Shown piece by piece: positions 37,004 to 50,449 of a stretch of 64,000 nt of DNA (positions are counted from its first letter, which is position 1; the number at the start of each line of letters is the position of its first letter). The DNA is from Dimorphilus gyrociliatus. Its lineage: Eukaryota; Annelida; Polychaeta; Dinophilidae. A model generated the notes under the pieces. It did not search any database and was not told the DNA's origin. It saw only the letters and a list, made by a program, of their open reading frames with translations. The position numbers were made by a program, and so were the translations under genes. Where the stretch lies: contig CAJFCJ010000007.1 of NCBI GenBank assembly GCA_904063045.1, positions 1,508,873 through 1,572,872 of the forward strand, given 5' to 3'.

Positions 37004-38063
37004 GAAGGAAAATAACGTCATTTCAACACTGTTTTATAAATAATATTAGTACATTAATTTTCTATTCTATGCTGTCGCTATTTCAGTTATCAATCTTTCG
37101 CCAAACATATTATATCAGGATATTTTTTTTCTTCAAAAAAACAAAAACTAATTAAAAAGTTCATAAATAAAACTCTGCTTATCAAATGTACCAGGAGAAA
37201 AAAATATGAAATTTATATTAACAAATATACAATATTCAATTCTCTTGAATAAGAGAATTATCCGCTGTTTTTGTTACTTCTTTTTCCTCTTCTTCTTCTT
37301 CTTCTTGTTTTTCAAATTTTTTCTATTGTACCTCCTTCTTATTAATTCTTAAAGGAGCAGTATTCTTTTTTATAGTAATCTAATTCTTAATTTTTAATGA
37401 TGACAAAATAAACATTCATTTATTGTCCTCTTCCGTCGGTATTTAACAGTTTAATCCAGATTTAATATTATCTGGTTATTAAATTCTTTGATCTCATCGC
37501 TAATTATTGTGAAAAGATATGTTGATTGTCCACAAAGGATTAAGTTAAACTGGCAAAAAAAATATGTTAGCTCATGATTATTAATCCTAAGATTTTAACA
37601 CCAATCCTTTTTAGGCTGAACCTTTACGCTCCAGTATCGACTTCTATCGATTTTTCTTTGACTAACAATACCGATTTTACTTCAAAAATACTTTTTCGAT
37701 TAAATCAAATAGACCGTACAGTAACTAGTCTATTAAATTATTCATTCTAGATTTTAATATTTACACATATACTATCAATTGCGGATAAGCCGAAGCAAGA
37801 AAAAGATATTAAAAATTATCGGATAAAGTGAATGAGCTCATTATTCGTAAAGATTTTATTTACAAATAAATACATTAAAAATGTAACGTTTTTGCCAAAA
37901 GGCATATAGAAAATTCTCGACCATCAAAACAGAGATTCGATATCGCGTCTACACTATTCAAAAAAAGGTTAGTTTTGACTATAACGAAAAAGAAACCGTA
38001 AACTTGGAACAGAAATTGACTTGTCCTTCGTTTCAACATAGCAGAGAGTTGGAGATAAATTCA
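37004..38063. other. Convergent spacer between ODF3 copy 1 and NELL
   Basis: About 1 kb of 3' flank on both sides. It contains a (CTT)n tract near 37283-37307 and an AATAAA at 37407-37412, plausibly the ODF3 polyadenylation signal. No gene seen. Confidence 0.5.
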
Positions 38064-41000
38064 CTATTTGATGCAGTTTTCTTTGCAGAATACTGACCCG
38101 TTCTGTAAATAAAAATTATATTATTCAATTGTAATTATTGAATAAGGAAATACGATTAATGTCTTTAAAAAGTTTCCATCTACCGGTTTTTTCTCTTTAG
38201 TATTTACACGGTAGATGGCGCTCATATGACTGATGTTTGACAATGTTATTATTAGATAATAAGTATATGTTGTATATATTTAGGTCTTTAAAGTTTTAAA
38301 TAGAAAGACTTACATTACAAGAACAAACTGTACAGTCATCTGACCTCCATTGCAGAGAGTGTCTTCTTATCAAATTATCGTGTATACAATTTCTATGGTT
38401 GAAATTTGTTGATACGCAAATTGGACAACAAGTATCAGGCCGATATATTTGTTTGTCTTTTGAACAATTCAATTTTGGACAAACCACAGGAGAGCAGTCG
38501 ACGAAACCATTCTAAACAAAATATTTAGCCATTAATTAATTAATTAAACTTAATTAAGCGTACTTAAATAAAAATATCTATCAAAATACTGTAGAGTTGT
38601 TTTGATATATTAAAAAATGGAGGAAACTTACGAAACATTGACAAATTTTACAATTGTTTTTCCATTCAAGTCGACTTGGCCTTCTTATTCCATGCTCATC
38701 TAAACATATCTTTTCCTTGCGACTGCATTGACTTTTACAACAATTTCTCGTATCTTTGCCACATTGGCATTCATCATAACGACTTTGTATTGTCCCATTC
38801 TAAAGATAGAAATAAACAAAAATATTATATTTAGAAAGATCGTTTGATTTATTAGAATGGACTTACAATGCAAGTCATCGTTCTACAAGACTCTTCTCTT
38901 TTCCATTTATCTGTATGATTGTGATACAATCCTTCATCCATGCATCCTTTGAAGTTTGAACCTTCTGCTTTACATTCAAAACTTCCCTCTCTATTCACGC
39001 ACCGAGTTCCAAAAGGACAAGGTGATTTAGTTTTACATTCATCTATGTCTACGCATTCTTTGTTCGACTTTTGTCTTTCAAAACCTATTTTACAGTTGCA
39101 TTCATAAGAACCAAATGTGTTCTTGCACAATGAATTTTTTCCGCAAATCGAACTTCTTTGTAAACATTCGTCAATATCTACCAAAGTTTTTTTTGTTTAC
39201 ATTTAAAATTTTACTGAAATGGTAAAAAGAACTATACCTTTTCCACACAACCTTCCGTTAAATCCTTTTTTACACTTACAAGTATTCCACCCAACACATA
39301 AACCTCCGTTTCGACAGTCTTCTGTACATATTGCTAAAATTAAAACAACACTATTTATAGACGGTAAATATAGGTTTAAGTATTCGCTTACGTCGACACA
39401 TTCTACCGTCGCCGTCATAGCCAGGTAAGCATTCGCAAACTTTGTTAATACATTTGGCGTTCGAGTTGCACTGAGAATCTTCTTTGCACGATCTTATATC
39501 AACACACTGCCCGTGACGATTGTCGTATCCAGTTGCACAATTACATTGGTAGGAACCTGGTATGTTTAAGCAGGAATGAGGATAGGGACATTTTTCGTAT
39601 GTTTCACATTCGTTTATATCAATGCATCGTCGACCGTCTCCTCTATAGCCTTTTTTGCACTTGCACTGAGCCTCACCCAAATGTATGTGACAAACAGCGT
39701 TTCTCGAACATCCAGCCGCTTTACAGGCATCTTTTTTGCAATATCGTCTACAACAAGAATTTGGAACCCATACAGGATTGGAACACTTCAACTTTACAGG
39801 ACAATGTTCTCTCTTAGTCCTACTTATTCTCATGCCGTTACTGCATTCCCATTTTTCGCAAACGTTTGATCTAATGGTTGTCCAAGTTTCTCCTTCGAAA
39901 CGATGGGCGAAACCCGATTTTACTGGACAATGCTCTGAAAAATAAACGCGTGGGCGTTAAGAAGGAAAGAAGAGGGTCAACGAGTGCGTTGGCGGCAAAT
40001 TGGGCAAGTGGGTTAAATATATGTTCAGCAATTGATTCAATCAGTCGATTGGCTCGCTTCGTGGGTGTGACTAGATAAGCGCTCAGTTCACGAGACCGTT
40101 ATAGAGAGCAAGTGACGTCATGGGGGGCCTATTTCCGAGTGCGATGTTTGCTGATAAGTTTTCGCGGAGATCTATTTATAGAAAAAAAGTACAACGCACT
40201 TGAGCAACGTTCACAGCAATCACTTGGTCCTCTGTACGTCCCATAAAGACAGTTTTCCAGTTTAGGACAAACTTCTCTCAAGTTCAATCTCTTAACGAAG
40301 CCATTTCGACATTCGTACCCCAAGCATTGCTTATCATGAAATTTTTCCAAGTTTCTATACTGTTTACCATTATGAAGACAATATTTTCCAGATTCGGTTT
40401 CTTTTACCCATTTAAGAGTCGACTCTGCTGAAGTTAACCTTTTTTCTAATTCTTCTATACGCTGCTCCATTCTTTTTGTTAGTTCTACGAGATTGTGAAA
40501 TTGTTCACAGGAGGGACAAGCTATTTATAAAAAAAACATAATATAGCTATATATATATATATATCGATGTTCACTTTTATCAAATTGTGCTATCTTGAGA
40601 AGAGAACTTACGAATATTCGAATTCGGACATTGTATTGAGTATCCATTACTACCGCTCACTATTATCATTTCTTTCAAATAACCCTGAAAGTTAGAAATA
40701 GTTAATAAATTAGAGAAATTAACTAAATTTTAATTTTCAAAACTTCTACTTACTTTAAAATATTGTGCAACTCTCAAATTGGGATAATTACTGTTGTCAA
40801 TACTGATTAGACTGCTAAAAGAAGTCGGTCGTCGATAAACTACAGAGCAATTGACTCTCATTTCTACGTGATTAGGCGAGAAGGAAAGCGCCAGTCGATG
40901 AAGGTTACCATCGGCCAGCCGATAGCTTAAAACTTCGGTCAAATCTCCTCCAATGTTAATTCTAACTTCGTCTTTTATGCCGCTTATTTCTAAGCGGAAC

Positions 41001-41801
41001 ATAGAACCTAAGGTGAGAATAGAAGTCGTCGTAAGGGGACTTTGTCGAAAACTAATGAGCAGCGTGGAATGAGGTCTGGAAAAAAGATCCGCAGCTTTCC
41101 GAGCAGTTTTACTCGAACTCTCAAAGAGGAAGTCGTTAATAGCAGAAACGGTATGAGTGGAACCGTGGAGGAGGATTCGTTCGACTAGATCCAGTGGTTC
41201 ATCCGGCGAAAAGCCATTGTCTGTCAAGGACACATATTTCTGTCATTTTGGATAATTAACCGAATTCTAACCGAAAGGAATGTGTTTTATTAAACGCCGT
41301 GGGGGATTATTTGGCGATGTAAACGTCAATATTTACCGGGAATGCGTCTATTAGGCTATCGGTAGCAAAATGGAGTAGAAAAGCGCGATCATTTACCGTG
41401 TAAACGGCAAGTGATTGAGTGTACACATTCGGGAATAGCAACATGTCACTTACAACAAGCGATTCAGTGTGAAAGACGAGTATAATGAATGAGAAGAATG
41501 TTATTGAAAAAATGTCGTGAAAATTTAGTTATGCCTTTTCCCAAACGACATACCGCAACAATAAATGTTTATTCCCTAAACGCATTTTATTATTTATTAT
41601 CAATTATAAGAAATTATAAACAATTATAAATTAATTTATAGTTTAAGAAATCTTAAATAGCTACTTTCGGTATGTTTCACAACTTGTAAAAACTTTTATA
41701 CAATATAATAATTAAGAAGATAACTACTCACCTATACCAAATGAACAAATGAACTGAAAGAAGAAAACAACAAAGCCGATAGTCTTATATAATTTGTTCA
41801 T
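38064..41801 (-). CDS. NELL: NELL1/2-like secreted glycoprotein
   Basis: Large secreted protein that in vertebrates binds Robo3 and protein kinase C. Exon 1 (41801-41732) is a signal peptide ending ICSFG, joined in phase to 41220. The laminin-G/TSPN domain follows (41220-40740; RLADGNLHRLALS is the landmark). Then come a coiled coil for trimerisation (near 40470), VWC domains, a run of EGF and calcium-binding EGF domains (39830-38870; DINECETYEKC, DIDECKTKSPC, DIDECLQRSSIC), and C-terminal VWC modules ending CSCNNGSVFCKENC. Domain order is that of NELL1/NELL2. Introns are short and phase 1, as usual between EGF modules. Confidence 0.9.
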
Positions 41802-42098
41802 CTCCAGATCGGGATCGTCGAGGCCGACAGCATGCCCCCGTTTGGCATCCTTTCATTATCTTGGGCGCCACCTAGTTCTGGAATTCACGTGTTTACGCCA
41901 AGTGAAAAAGATTTGAAAAAGCTTCAATTGCCGATTCATTTGTTCAATTCAAATCGATTGAAGAAGCTAAAAAAGTTCGATTGTGCTCTTTAAATTGAGT
42001 CCGATTTTGTAGGCAATTTACTTGTCTTCAATTCGCCCCACATTCTTCTAAATAAATACTCTTACATATACAACTTAACAGTCATTGTTATATATATT

Positions 42099-42129
<31 letters not shown>

Positions 42130-42153
42130 AATTTATATTTATATATATATATA

Positions 42154-42187
<34 letters not shown>

Positions 42188-42723
42188 TTATTTATTTATT
42201 TATTTATTTATATTTATAAAATAGGATATTTAGAAAATTAATCTAATTTTTTCACTATAAAACTATTTAATACTATATAATTATTTCGAAAATCTTTTCT
42301 ATAATATATAAAAAATCACGTGTTTGTTATACTTGTGTTACGTTCGTAATTAACTTTTTATATATAGTATAATATAAAATGACGATCTACGCCAGCGAGT
42401 ACAACTTACATCGGTACGTATGTTAATTTATTTTTAGGGATATACAGGTATAAATAGTAAGTGCTGAGTTTTAATTAATCGTAAATACTTATAGCTACGT
42501 CATTAAGTTTTAGTTGTCGAAATCATAACAGAAACTATCCTGGATAATAGGCCTAATTATTTTTCGTAAAGTGTATTGACAAATGTCGTTTAATATCGCC
42601 GTCACAGCACTCGATTTGGCAAGTTTAGCGAAAATATAAATTTTTGCAGATATATAAAATACTGAAAATATTCAAAATTATAAAAATCAAACTCTCGGAC
42701 ATAACACCATTTTGTAAGTCTCC
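41802..42723. other. Spacer between NELL start and ODF3 copy 2 3' end
   Basis: Contains the NELL promoter side and a low-complexity AT block (separate entry). No coding region seen. Confidence 0.5.
42086..42222. repeat. AT-rich microsatellite, (TA)n and (TTTA)n
   Basis: Interrupted TATATA tracts pass into a clean TTTA tetranucleotide run at about 42180-42212. Confidence 0.9.
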
Positions 42724-43646
42724 TTATCCCTCGATATCGCTAAATATTATAGGAGCAGTATATGGGCTGTGATGGACACCAAATGAGAATGATGGAGCTA
42801 TAGCTTTGTTAATGACGACCTAATACAAACAAATAAAATTATTTATAAATTTACATAACTTAAAATAAGATTACCCTTTCTGGTGAATGTGCTCCTGGGC
42901 CCGGCTTCCTGGTGGCGTCACCTAGTAGAAATATTTACTGTTACAATATAACTTTTTCTGAAAAGATTATGGTGTCACCTGGTGGAACATGACGACTTGT
43001 CAAACTATATAATGGATCTCTTCGCCTGTATGAGTTCGGATCAGCAGTGCGATAAGTTCCTGGACCCGGAGTTTTTTGTAAATCTTCATCAAATCCCCCT
43101 GTTTTGGATCTTCCATACAGGCTATATCTTGGCGCCTGCTCCTTATCTCCTTCGAAGGATTTACCAAGAAGGGTTGGCAGAGAATAATTATTAGGAGCAG
43201 GATTACTGTCTTCCCTTCTTAAGTTTGTTCTCTTCCCTAAAGAAAACGATGGAGCTCTAGGGGATGCCGATGGCCCAGCATTTTCCGGGGAATAAGTTCC
43301 GGGTCCGGGTGGTTTAAAATACTTGGGAGTTTTTGGTCGGGATTTTTGAGTAAAACTGTAAAGCTCCCGTTATAAAACACATTCTAATTTAGTTAACTTT
43401 TATATACCTCGGAGTACCATCTCGGCCATAACGAGTATGTCTCGCAGAGGGATAGTGTACAGGCCCTGGACTCGAATCCTTTGTTAAATGCCCGTGTCTA
43501 ATTCCGAATTGCCAAGCAGGCCCTCGATCTTTCGAAACATCATGCCTTTGAAACCCGACTGTTGATGGTAAATTATAGGAGGCGGGACCTGGGCTGTTAT
43601 ATTCAGCCATAATAGGCTGTCTTGGTCTCGTTGGTGTGTATACCAT
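42724..43646 (-). CDS. ODF3: Outer dense fibre protein 3-like (ODF3/CIMAP1), copy 2
   Basis: Second STPGR-repeat sperm-tail protein. The start MVYTPTRPRQPIMAEYNSPG at 43646 matches the conserved ODF3 start, although the open frame extends 13 codons further up. The first exon ends near 43410, the long second exon (about 43358-42968) carries PPGPGTYSPE, PAPNNYSL and TPGPGTYRT, a third reads KPGPGAHSPE (about 42921-42875), and the last reads APSFSFGVHH..YTAPIIFSDIE. Same exon order as copy 1, but only moderate similarity, so the duplication is old. The C-terminus keeps the family SxxSPYTAPI-type ending. Confidence 0.92.
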
Positions 43647-44928
43647 TTCCCTATTTGGAATATTTATCAGATCATAAGCAATCAAATATTTTCATAAAAA
43701 ATATTTCGATAAGATACCAATGGTACTTAAGTAACATCAACGTCATCATAATAAAGTGCTCTTTTATTTATACCGAAAGAGAAGATTAACTCGTCCATAA
43801 ATCAATTAATAATATTCAATAATTGTGATATATTATTTCTCTCTAGTAATACACTAAGTGCTGAACAAAAAGACCTTCGGGCAAAGGATTATGTATAAAT
43901 TTCCTAATCCATTGGTCCTAAAGATCGAACGTTTTAAGTGTTTGCACACCACTTCTTAATTCCAGACTATATACGCCTTCTCAAGTGTTATTTATACACC
44001 ATTCGCGCTGGTTTGATGTTTTATTACCTGTCCTAATCTGATTTTTTGTTATACTTTCAATCATGGAGGTGTAAAGCTGATTCATCTTTTTTTTTATGTA
44101 TATATATATATATATACAAAAACTGATATCTTTACGAATACAATTTTCAATGAATGGGTAACAAACACAAGCATTGCACAATAAAATTGCTGACATCTCG
44201 AACTTTTCACCTTTGTAGCTATAGTGATCAAAATTATCAGGCCTACTATAAGACGTAAGCGAGAATCTAATCAGTTGATAATTTCAAGAATTTTCAAACT
44301 ATTGTCCAATTACTGGTTAAATAAGTTACATTTCATATGATTAGGTTGTCATAACAATGATATCTCCGATCAGCTTATCGTAAAAAATATGTAATTTTTT
44401 AATAGAATTTTGAAGGGGTGAAAAATTTAAAGTGAACATCGTTGAAATTCATTGAATAGTAAAAGTATTTCATATTTAAAAAAGCATTTATAACAACTTC
44501 CGATCATAATAGACACAAAAATGTTGAATAGAAAGAAGTCGGTAAAGTTTGAGACTTTGAGCAAACATTTATTAAGTTAATCTTATTTGTTAAGCTAAAA
44601 GTGAAGTAATAAAATGATTTCATTGCTACCTTTTTATTGCAGCTTAGAAATTAACTAACCTTATACGTCGCCGTCAAAACGATGTCGAAAATGAAATAAG
44701 CTATTAGGTCTCCTAGGAAACTACAGTAGATGGCGCTGTTTGAATTACGATAATAAAGGGATTAATAGACGGATTAAGTGACGTCTATGTGTAACTAAGT
44801 GCCATACAACCCCTTTCGTAGGCGAGTAATAAGATTATGTTTCTTTTAAATGGATATTTCATTTAGAACTTTATTAGCAGATAATTATATTAATCATAAA
44901 GGCAACGACTACAAAAGACATGAAATAG
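43647..44928. other. Spacer upstream of ODF3 copy 2 and downstream of DEPDC7
   Basis: 1.3 kb AT-rich, with a short (TA)n at about 44100-44114. No conserved coding segment found. Confidence 0.5.
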
Positions 44929-46996
44929 TTAGTTGAGTTCATCCATTTGAGGAAAATATTTAACAAAAATGTCTTCGTGTACTTTTTTAAATTCTTTTAA
45001 TCGCCTTTTCTTCTCCTTTAAACTCATTTTGGTGTCATCGAGTACTTGGTTAATGAGAACGGCTAATGATTCTTCTGTACAATTTTTAATTCGATCTTCA
45101 TATTCATTCACATGTACCTTTTCACAAAATTGAGTAATAACATCTTCATCGCATGATTTACCACACGCTAATGCCAAAACTCGCTTTTGTACTCTTCTTC
45201 TAACGAATTCGGGCACTCGAAATATATGTTCAACATGGCGACTCATAAATGAAACAAGTTGAATTCTCTGATGGGAAGTTAGAAGTTTGTTTTTTAAAAT
45301 GGCGTCACTAAAAGCTCTCTCTACGACAACTCTATTTGTCTCCGTCCGACTTAGCTGTACTGAATTGTCGTCGGAGGCTATTGACATAAATTTCAAAATT
45401 CTCTTTAATTTTTCTCTCTCTGAGGGTGCTAATATCAATATGGCTAATTGTAATGCTTGAATGGTGTCGTTTCGCTTTTCTTGCATGATAAGTCCATATA
45501 TACAAACATGCAGATCGGCGAATATGGGGGGCCATACAGACGTAGGTGTCTTTTCTAAATGTTGTCTTAATACGTGAAACAGTTGAAGACGACCCGCTGT
45601 ACCTGAACAATCAATGTTCGAGCAACTCAATTCTAAACATTCAATACATTCAAGTGCTGATTCCTTCCATTGATCTTCATCCTCATGCATACAAACAGAG
45701 GATAGAGAATAATCTGCTTTTCCCTGAAAAGCAAGATTAGTCACCCCCGTAGTAGAAGTTTGAGGAACCTCATAGCTTAGAATCGAATCCAGTATAGGTA
45801 AATCTACAATACGTAAGAGATACGATAGCGCAACATCACGCCAAATATCTTCGGCTGCTGTTATGATAGAAAAAAGATAATAGAGATTTTATTTTCTTTA
45901 TTTGATAACTTACTGTTTGTATCGATAAGAGATTCCGTTGTCCTCCTAGACTTTTTTCGAAGATAAGGAGTTAACGAATACGACCCTCTTAAACTGCTTT
46001 TTCTAGTTACTGAGCTAAAGGCCGATTCATTAACAGTTTTTAATTTTGGAGAAGCGTAACTGTTTTCCTTATTTTCACAAATTCCTTCAGGTAGTTTGTA
46101 AAATCTATGAGAATTATCCTCAAAGATAGCACTCTGCTTGTCCTGAAATGTAGACGCAGACGAGACAACGCTAAATATCTCTTGAGAGTCTAAAAGAAGT
46201 TGACAAAGCTTAATAGCTTTTGCTCTTGATATAGGCTGAGTGAGAACTGCCCTATTCATTTCAAGAGTATCTAGAACTACGTCTACTATTGCTGTTCCAG
46301 AGAAGCAGTATTCATAATGCCGCAGGCGAACTCTACGTTTCTTAATTTCCACTCTCTCATGAACACTATTTACGACTTCTTTCCATAGATTTGTAGCTTT
46401 AAAAGGGCCCACTAGAAAAAAATACAGAAATATATATTAATGAAAATAACAGTTATTTTCTAATCTTACTGTCAAAATGTTCTAGTCCCGTTAAAAACTA
46501 AAAAGCGAATGATCGTTAAAGTCTAAATTATATAACTGAGGCTCTATTGACCGTTGAAATCACCGATGCTGAGAAACACTATTGAAAGACTTTTTAATAG
46601 CATCAGATAACAGACAATAACCGGTTGCAAATACAATACTCTAAAGGACAAACTGCCACTGATCTTAAGCTTTCGGCGAAAGTTTTCGTTTCAATCAGTA
46701 GACTAACACTTTTAGCTCTTGTTAACACTTTCTCTTGGTGATTTCATAAAAAAATTTAAATCCAAACACTGACACTTTAACAACATACCTCTAATGTTAG
46801 AATTCAAACTTATTGAACTGCTATTTAACTTCTGCATACTTTTCCCTCTTCGGTTACAAGTTTTGCGAAAAAAAGATTTAAACTTAAATAAATCAAGTAT
46901 CGTAGATCTTTTCTTAAGCGACATTTCCGATTGAATGACGTTAGAATATAACCAAAATGACTTGAGGGAAGTAACTTTAAATGACTTGAATACCAT
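44929..46996 (-). CDS. DEPDC7: DEP domain-containing protein 7-like
   Basis: Cytoplasmic signalling protein of unclear biochemical role. Exons: 46996-46789, 46411-45914 and 45857-44929; the second intron is 56 bp, the first 377 bp. After a basic N-terminus, the DEP domain begins PFKATNLWKEVVNSV and includes EIKKRRVRLRHYEYCFSG, matching DEPDC7. The third exon carries WRDVALSYLLRIVDLPILDS and a Rho-GAP-like helical region. The last residues, MSLKEKKRRLKEFKKVHEDI, match the DEPDC7 C-terminus. It diverges from ARL14EP across about 616 bp. Confidence 0.88.
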
Positions 46997-47612
46997 TAAC
47001 TTAAACGACGTTAATTATACAATACAATGACTGCTGTGTTGACGCTACTTTCTCTTGTTTTCCTTTTGAATATGATAGTCTCGAAACTCTAATCAAGACT
47101 CTCCTATGTTAATTTGGTCGTTTTAAAATATTATAATGCTAAAACGTTATTTGAAGTATTTTTGTATTATTTGAATTAACAATAAAATAAAATTGCCATA
47201 AAAAAAGCACACCTGACGATGGTACGTTAAAATGCACATAAGAAATAGAGATTAAGTTATAATTTTCATTAAACTATGAAAGTATCACAACATAAATATC
47301 TACATAAATATAGAATGTTGATAATATACCATCCATAGCGATAACTTTCAGGCTTTCCACAAAAAACACTGATCACTTAGCTAGCCCACTTTAAACAGCC
47401 GCCATCTAACTTACCTGGTAATGTGGTTCTTGTCTAAAACTAACAAAACTCGAATAATTTTTCAATGATAAACTTAAATTCTTTATTGTAAAATTTAGAT
47501 AGTTTAAATTAATTTCGTTCCGATTAATTTTCGTGTTTTTAATCAATATTTTAATAAAAGTTCTTTCAGTAAGATTTAAAAAATTTAGTAGTACCCTAAT
47601 TTGGTAACAAAC
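46997..47612. other. Divergent spacer DEPDC7 / ARL14EP
   Basis: About 620 bp, AT-rich, probably a shared promoter region. No coding region seen. Confidence 0.5.
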
Positions 47613-48434
47613 ATGTCTTGCAAGATTGATGTTTCGGGTTTTACCGAACTACCGAAACTATCTTCAAATGAGGAGTATCTTGCTTTGAAAAAAAAATATT
47701 TTGTACATCTTGAGAATATGAAAGACATCATTGAGGAAAAACTTCATCCAGAGTGGCCTGACTATTTACCTTTAGCTCTCCTTTGCTTAATTCCCCCTAC
47801 ATCACCGGAATTTGGCAAAATAGGAGAATATCTTAGGAAAATGACAAATCATGCGGCTCTGTCATTGATTTACACTTGCCAAATGTTTGAAAAAAACGAA
47901 GTATTAATAAGAAATCCTAATGGAATGGAAATGGCTCAAGAAAAGCCTTATTCATGGGATGATTATCTTACCTTTTGGGGTAAACATTATATGAGATTAA
48001 ATGACAATGAATGTGCAAATGTCAAAGAAGCTGGCTGTAAACTTATTCAGGATGCTAAAGACCTTTTTAAGCGAAATCCTCGAAGAGAGACTATAAGATT
48101 ATTTTCATCTCGCTTGCAATCAATTTTCCCCCAAAGTAGACCAAAACGTGATGCAGCAAATTCAGGGACACATGACAAGGACGGTCGTAAGGACACACGT
48201 AAAAGAAGAACATGCAGAATTAATCAATTTTATGATCATAAAGGAAGACTGAAAAAAAGTGGTCTGGATTTGTGCGACTGTTTAGATGTTCATTGCCCAG
48301 GATGTGCCTATGAGCAATGCCCACAGTGTGAATCTTATAAATGTGTGTATGAATGTAGGATAAATAGAAAATATGTCCCACATAATTATTCAGATGAACA
48401 TGGAAACATTCTTAATAAATTTCCTGTTCAGTAA
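47613..48434 (+). CDS. ARL14EP: ARL14 effector protein-like (ARF7EP_C domain)
   Basis: Single exon, 273 residues from the ATG at 47613 (the four codons before it begin with TTG). The C-terminal third holds the cysteine-rich ARF7EP_C domain: YDHKGRLKKSGLDLCDCLD, CPGCAYEQCPQC, ESYKCVYECRINRKYV and LNKFP at the end, as in ARL14EP. In vertebrates the protein links ARL14 to myosin-1E and MHC-II transport; in invertebrates the function is unknown. The N-terminal 170 residues, with WPDYLPLALLCLIPP, are not shared with the human protein as I know it. Confidence 0.85.
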   Translation: MSCKIDVSGFTELPKLSSNEEYLALKKKYFVHLENMKDIIEEKLHPEWPDYLPLALLCLIPPTSPEFGKIGEYLRKMTNHAALSLIYTCQMFEKNEVLIRNPNGMEMAQEKPYSWDDYLTFWGKHYMRLNDNECANVKEAGCKLIQDAKDLFKRNPRRETIRLFSSRLQSIFPQSRPKRDAANSGTHDKDGRKDTRKRRTCRINQFYDHKGRLKKSGLDLCDCLDVHCPGCAYEQCPQCESYKCVYECRINRKYVPHNYSDEHGNILNKFPVQ

Positions 48435-48561
48435 GAGTTCTTTTATGTTCTCTATGGGATTTAGTAGTACCCATTACTAATGAAAATATATTGAGAAATC
48501 TTACGAAATACGTTATAGTACTTTTAAAAAATAATATACAATAAAATACAAATCAGTTAAG

Positions 48562-50449
48562 ATGAGTGAACAACAAAATAATGATGATCTCCCTAAAAGA
48601 TCCAGCCCAAAGCCGATTAAAACTTCAGATGTGGAAACTTCGCCTGATTCGAAAAAACAAAGAAGTGCTTCTCCGAGTTTCTCTAACTCAAGCGATCATT
48701 CAAACCCGTTTATGGTTAAGCGTTAGTGCCTTCTATTCGAATATTCGAGAACTTTTTTTAAAAATCATAATTTCTTAATTTAGCATCTCCGCCTCAATAT
48801 GTGATATTAGAAGAAATTATGAAAGCTGCGGAAGGAGTGAACAATATGGCGTTGGCTCATGAGATTGCTGTTAATTCGGAATTTACAGTACAGAAGCCTG
48901 AGCTATCCGAGAATAGGTATATGGAAGATATTTTCTCTTCTTGTCTAACTATAAATGTCTCTTATAAGTGTGTCGAAAAAAGTTGAAGAAATAATGAAGA
49001 AAGCTTTTTGGGATAGTTTAGAAGAAAAATTAAAGCAGGAAAAGCCAGACTATTCACATGTCCTAGTTTTAATGCAAGAAGTCAAAGAAGTAAGGAAAGA
49101 AATTTCCAATTATACACCTAATATTTATTCAGTTTTTTGTTGCTAGACAACAGAGACTTTATTACCCCAGCATAGTCCAACTTTGAAAAATCAACTAAAC
49201 GAATTTATGGATCTTGAACTTATTAAACAAGAGATGGAGAACGATTGCTTTGAAATACAGAAAACAGTTAAATTCATACTTGAGCTTCTCTCAAAAATAT
49301 GTGCCCCTGTTCGAGATGAAGAGATAGCTGAAATAAGAAATACTGAAGGAGTCGTCGACATTCTGAAGTAATTAATAAAATAATTGTTTATGAATTTATT
49401 ACATTATGAATACATTTCTTTTTCAGAGGAATATTTAAGCTTTTAGAAAATATGAAGTTAGATTTCACAAACTTTACTATTCAGCAAGTTAGACCAATTA
49501 TTCAAAAGCAAAGCGCTGAGTACGAAAGAGAAAAATTTCAACAATTTCTAAAAGTACAAGCAGAGCACGGAATTGATGGTTTAGTATATACGAAAAAATG
49601 GATAGAAAATACTCATAAGCGTTTAAATGATCAGGAAAATACACAAAATGCTTCCGCTGGTATCATGCCTCAAGAGTTATTGACTGAAGCTTTCCTTGAT
49701 CTCCTCGATAGAGCTCCCAATGAGGAATATCCAGAGGTATTTTATATGTGAAATTGTACTAATAATGATATTTCAAATCTATTGAATAGACGCTGTTAAT
49801 GGACGCAGCGCGTCTCACCGCGATATCAGATAAAACAAGACGGCTAGTTTTAATGGCCTCCATCGTCTTAATGACTTTCAACTCTGTTGGTGCGTCTATA
49901 GCTGGCTTAGAACAATTAAAACTAGATCTTCGTTCTCATATGGAATCTATTATGTCTGATTTCGCCTTTTCCGATATTAAAGAAAAAATTTCGTCCAACG
50001 TTTGTGAGCAAGTGGTCAAAGACGTTGATGATGCTCTACAGAAGCATGGCTTTTCTAAGTTAACCAGCGAAAAGAGTGACTTACTAAAACATAATGTGCA
50101 ACATACTTTTGATAGTGATTCCCCTGTGAGAAAAATTTTGTGGCAACGATTTAGAAGCTTTCTTAAAGGACTACTACTCACATTTTCTATGTCACAAGGA
50201 CAAGTGAAGATACCTCAAGGTTATATACTTGAAGTAATCGCTATTTACAATTATAATTTTATTAACTCTTCAATAGGTCTAAGTGTCGTAGCAGAACCTC
50301 TTGGAATTATATCTGGTCAACTGATACACCTATGCAGACACAACAGATCTACTTTTGGAGCTTATTACGCTGATATAATAAAATCTCTACTTCAAATACC
50401 GGCAGATGGCGGCCCTTCCGTATCGACCTCAAAAACTGCTAATGTTTAA
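48562..50449 (+). CDS. TCP11L1: T-complex protein 11-like (TCP11/TCP11L1)
   Basis: Alpha-helical protein linked to sperm cAMP signalling in mammals. Exons: 48562-48721, 48784-48916, 48969-49089, 49147-49367, 49427-49736 and 49790-50449. Segments SPPQYVILEEIMKAAEGV, NMALAHEIAVN, KAFWDSLEEKL, DLELIKQEMENDCF, CAPVRDEEI and VEYERxKFQ-like SAEYEREKFQQ match the TCP11 domain from start to finish. Length about 535 residues. A Ser-rich acidic leader precedes the domain. The C-terminal 60 residues are less conserved. Confidence 0.92.

Noticed and set aside
39428..40078. Several plus-strand open frames across 39.2-40.1 kb
   Set aside because: They are the antisense of the Cys-rich EGF/VWC exons of NELL and have no independent homology.
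42086..42222. AT tract considered as a possible origin or transposon end
   Set aside because: It is simple-sequence (TA)n/(TTTA)n; no flanking duplications or inverted termini are visible.
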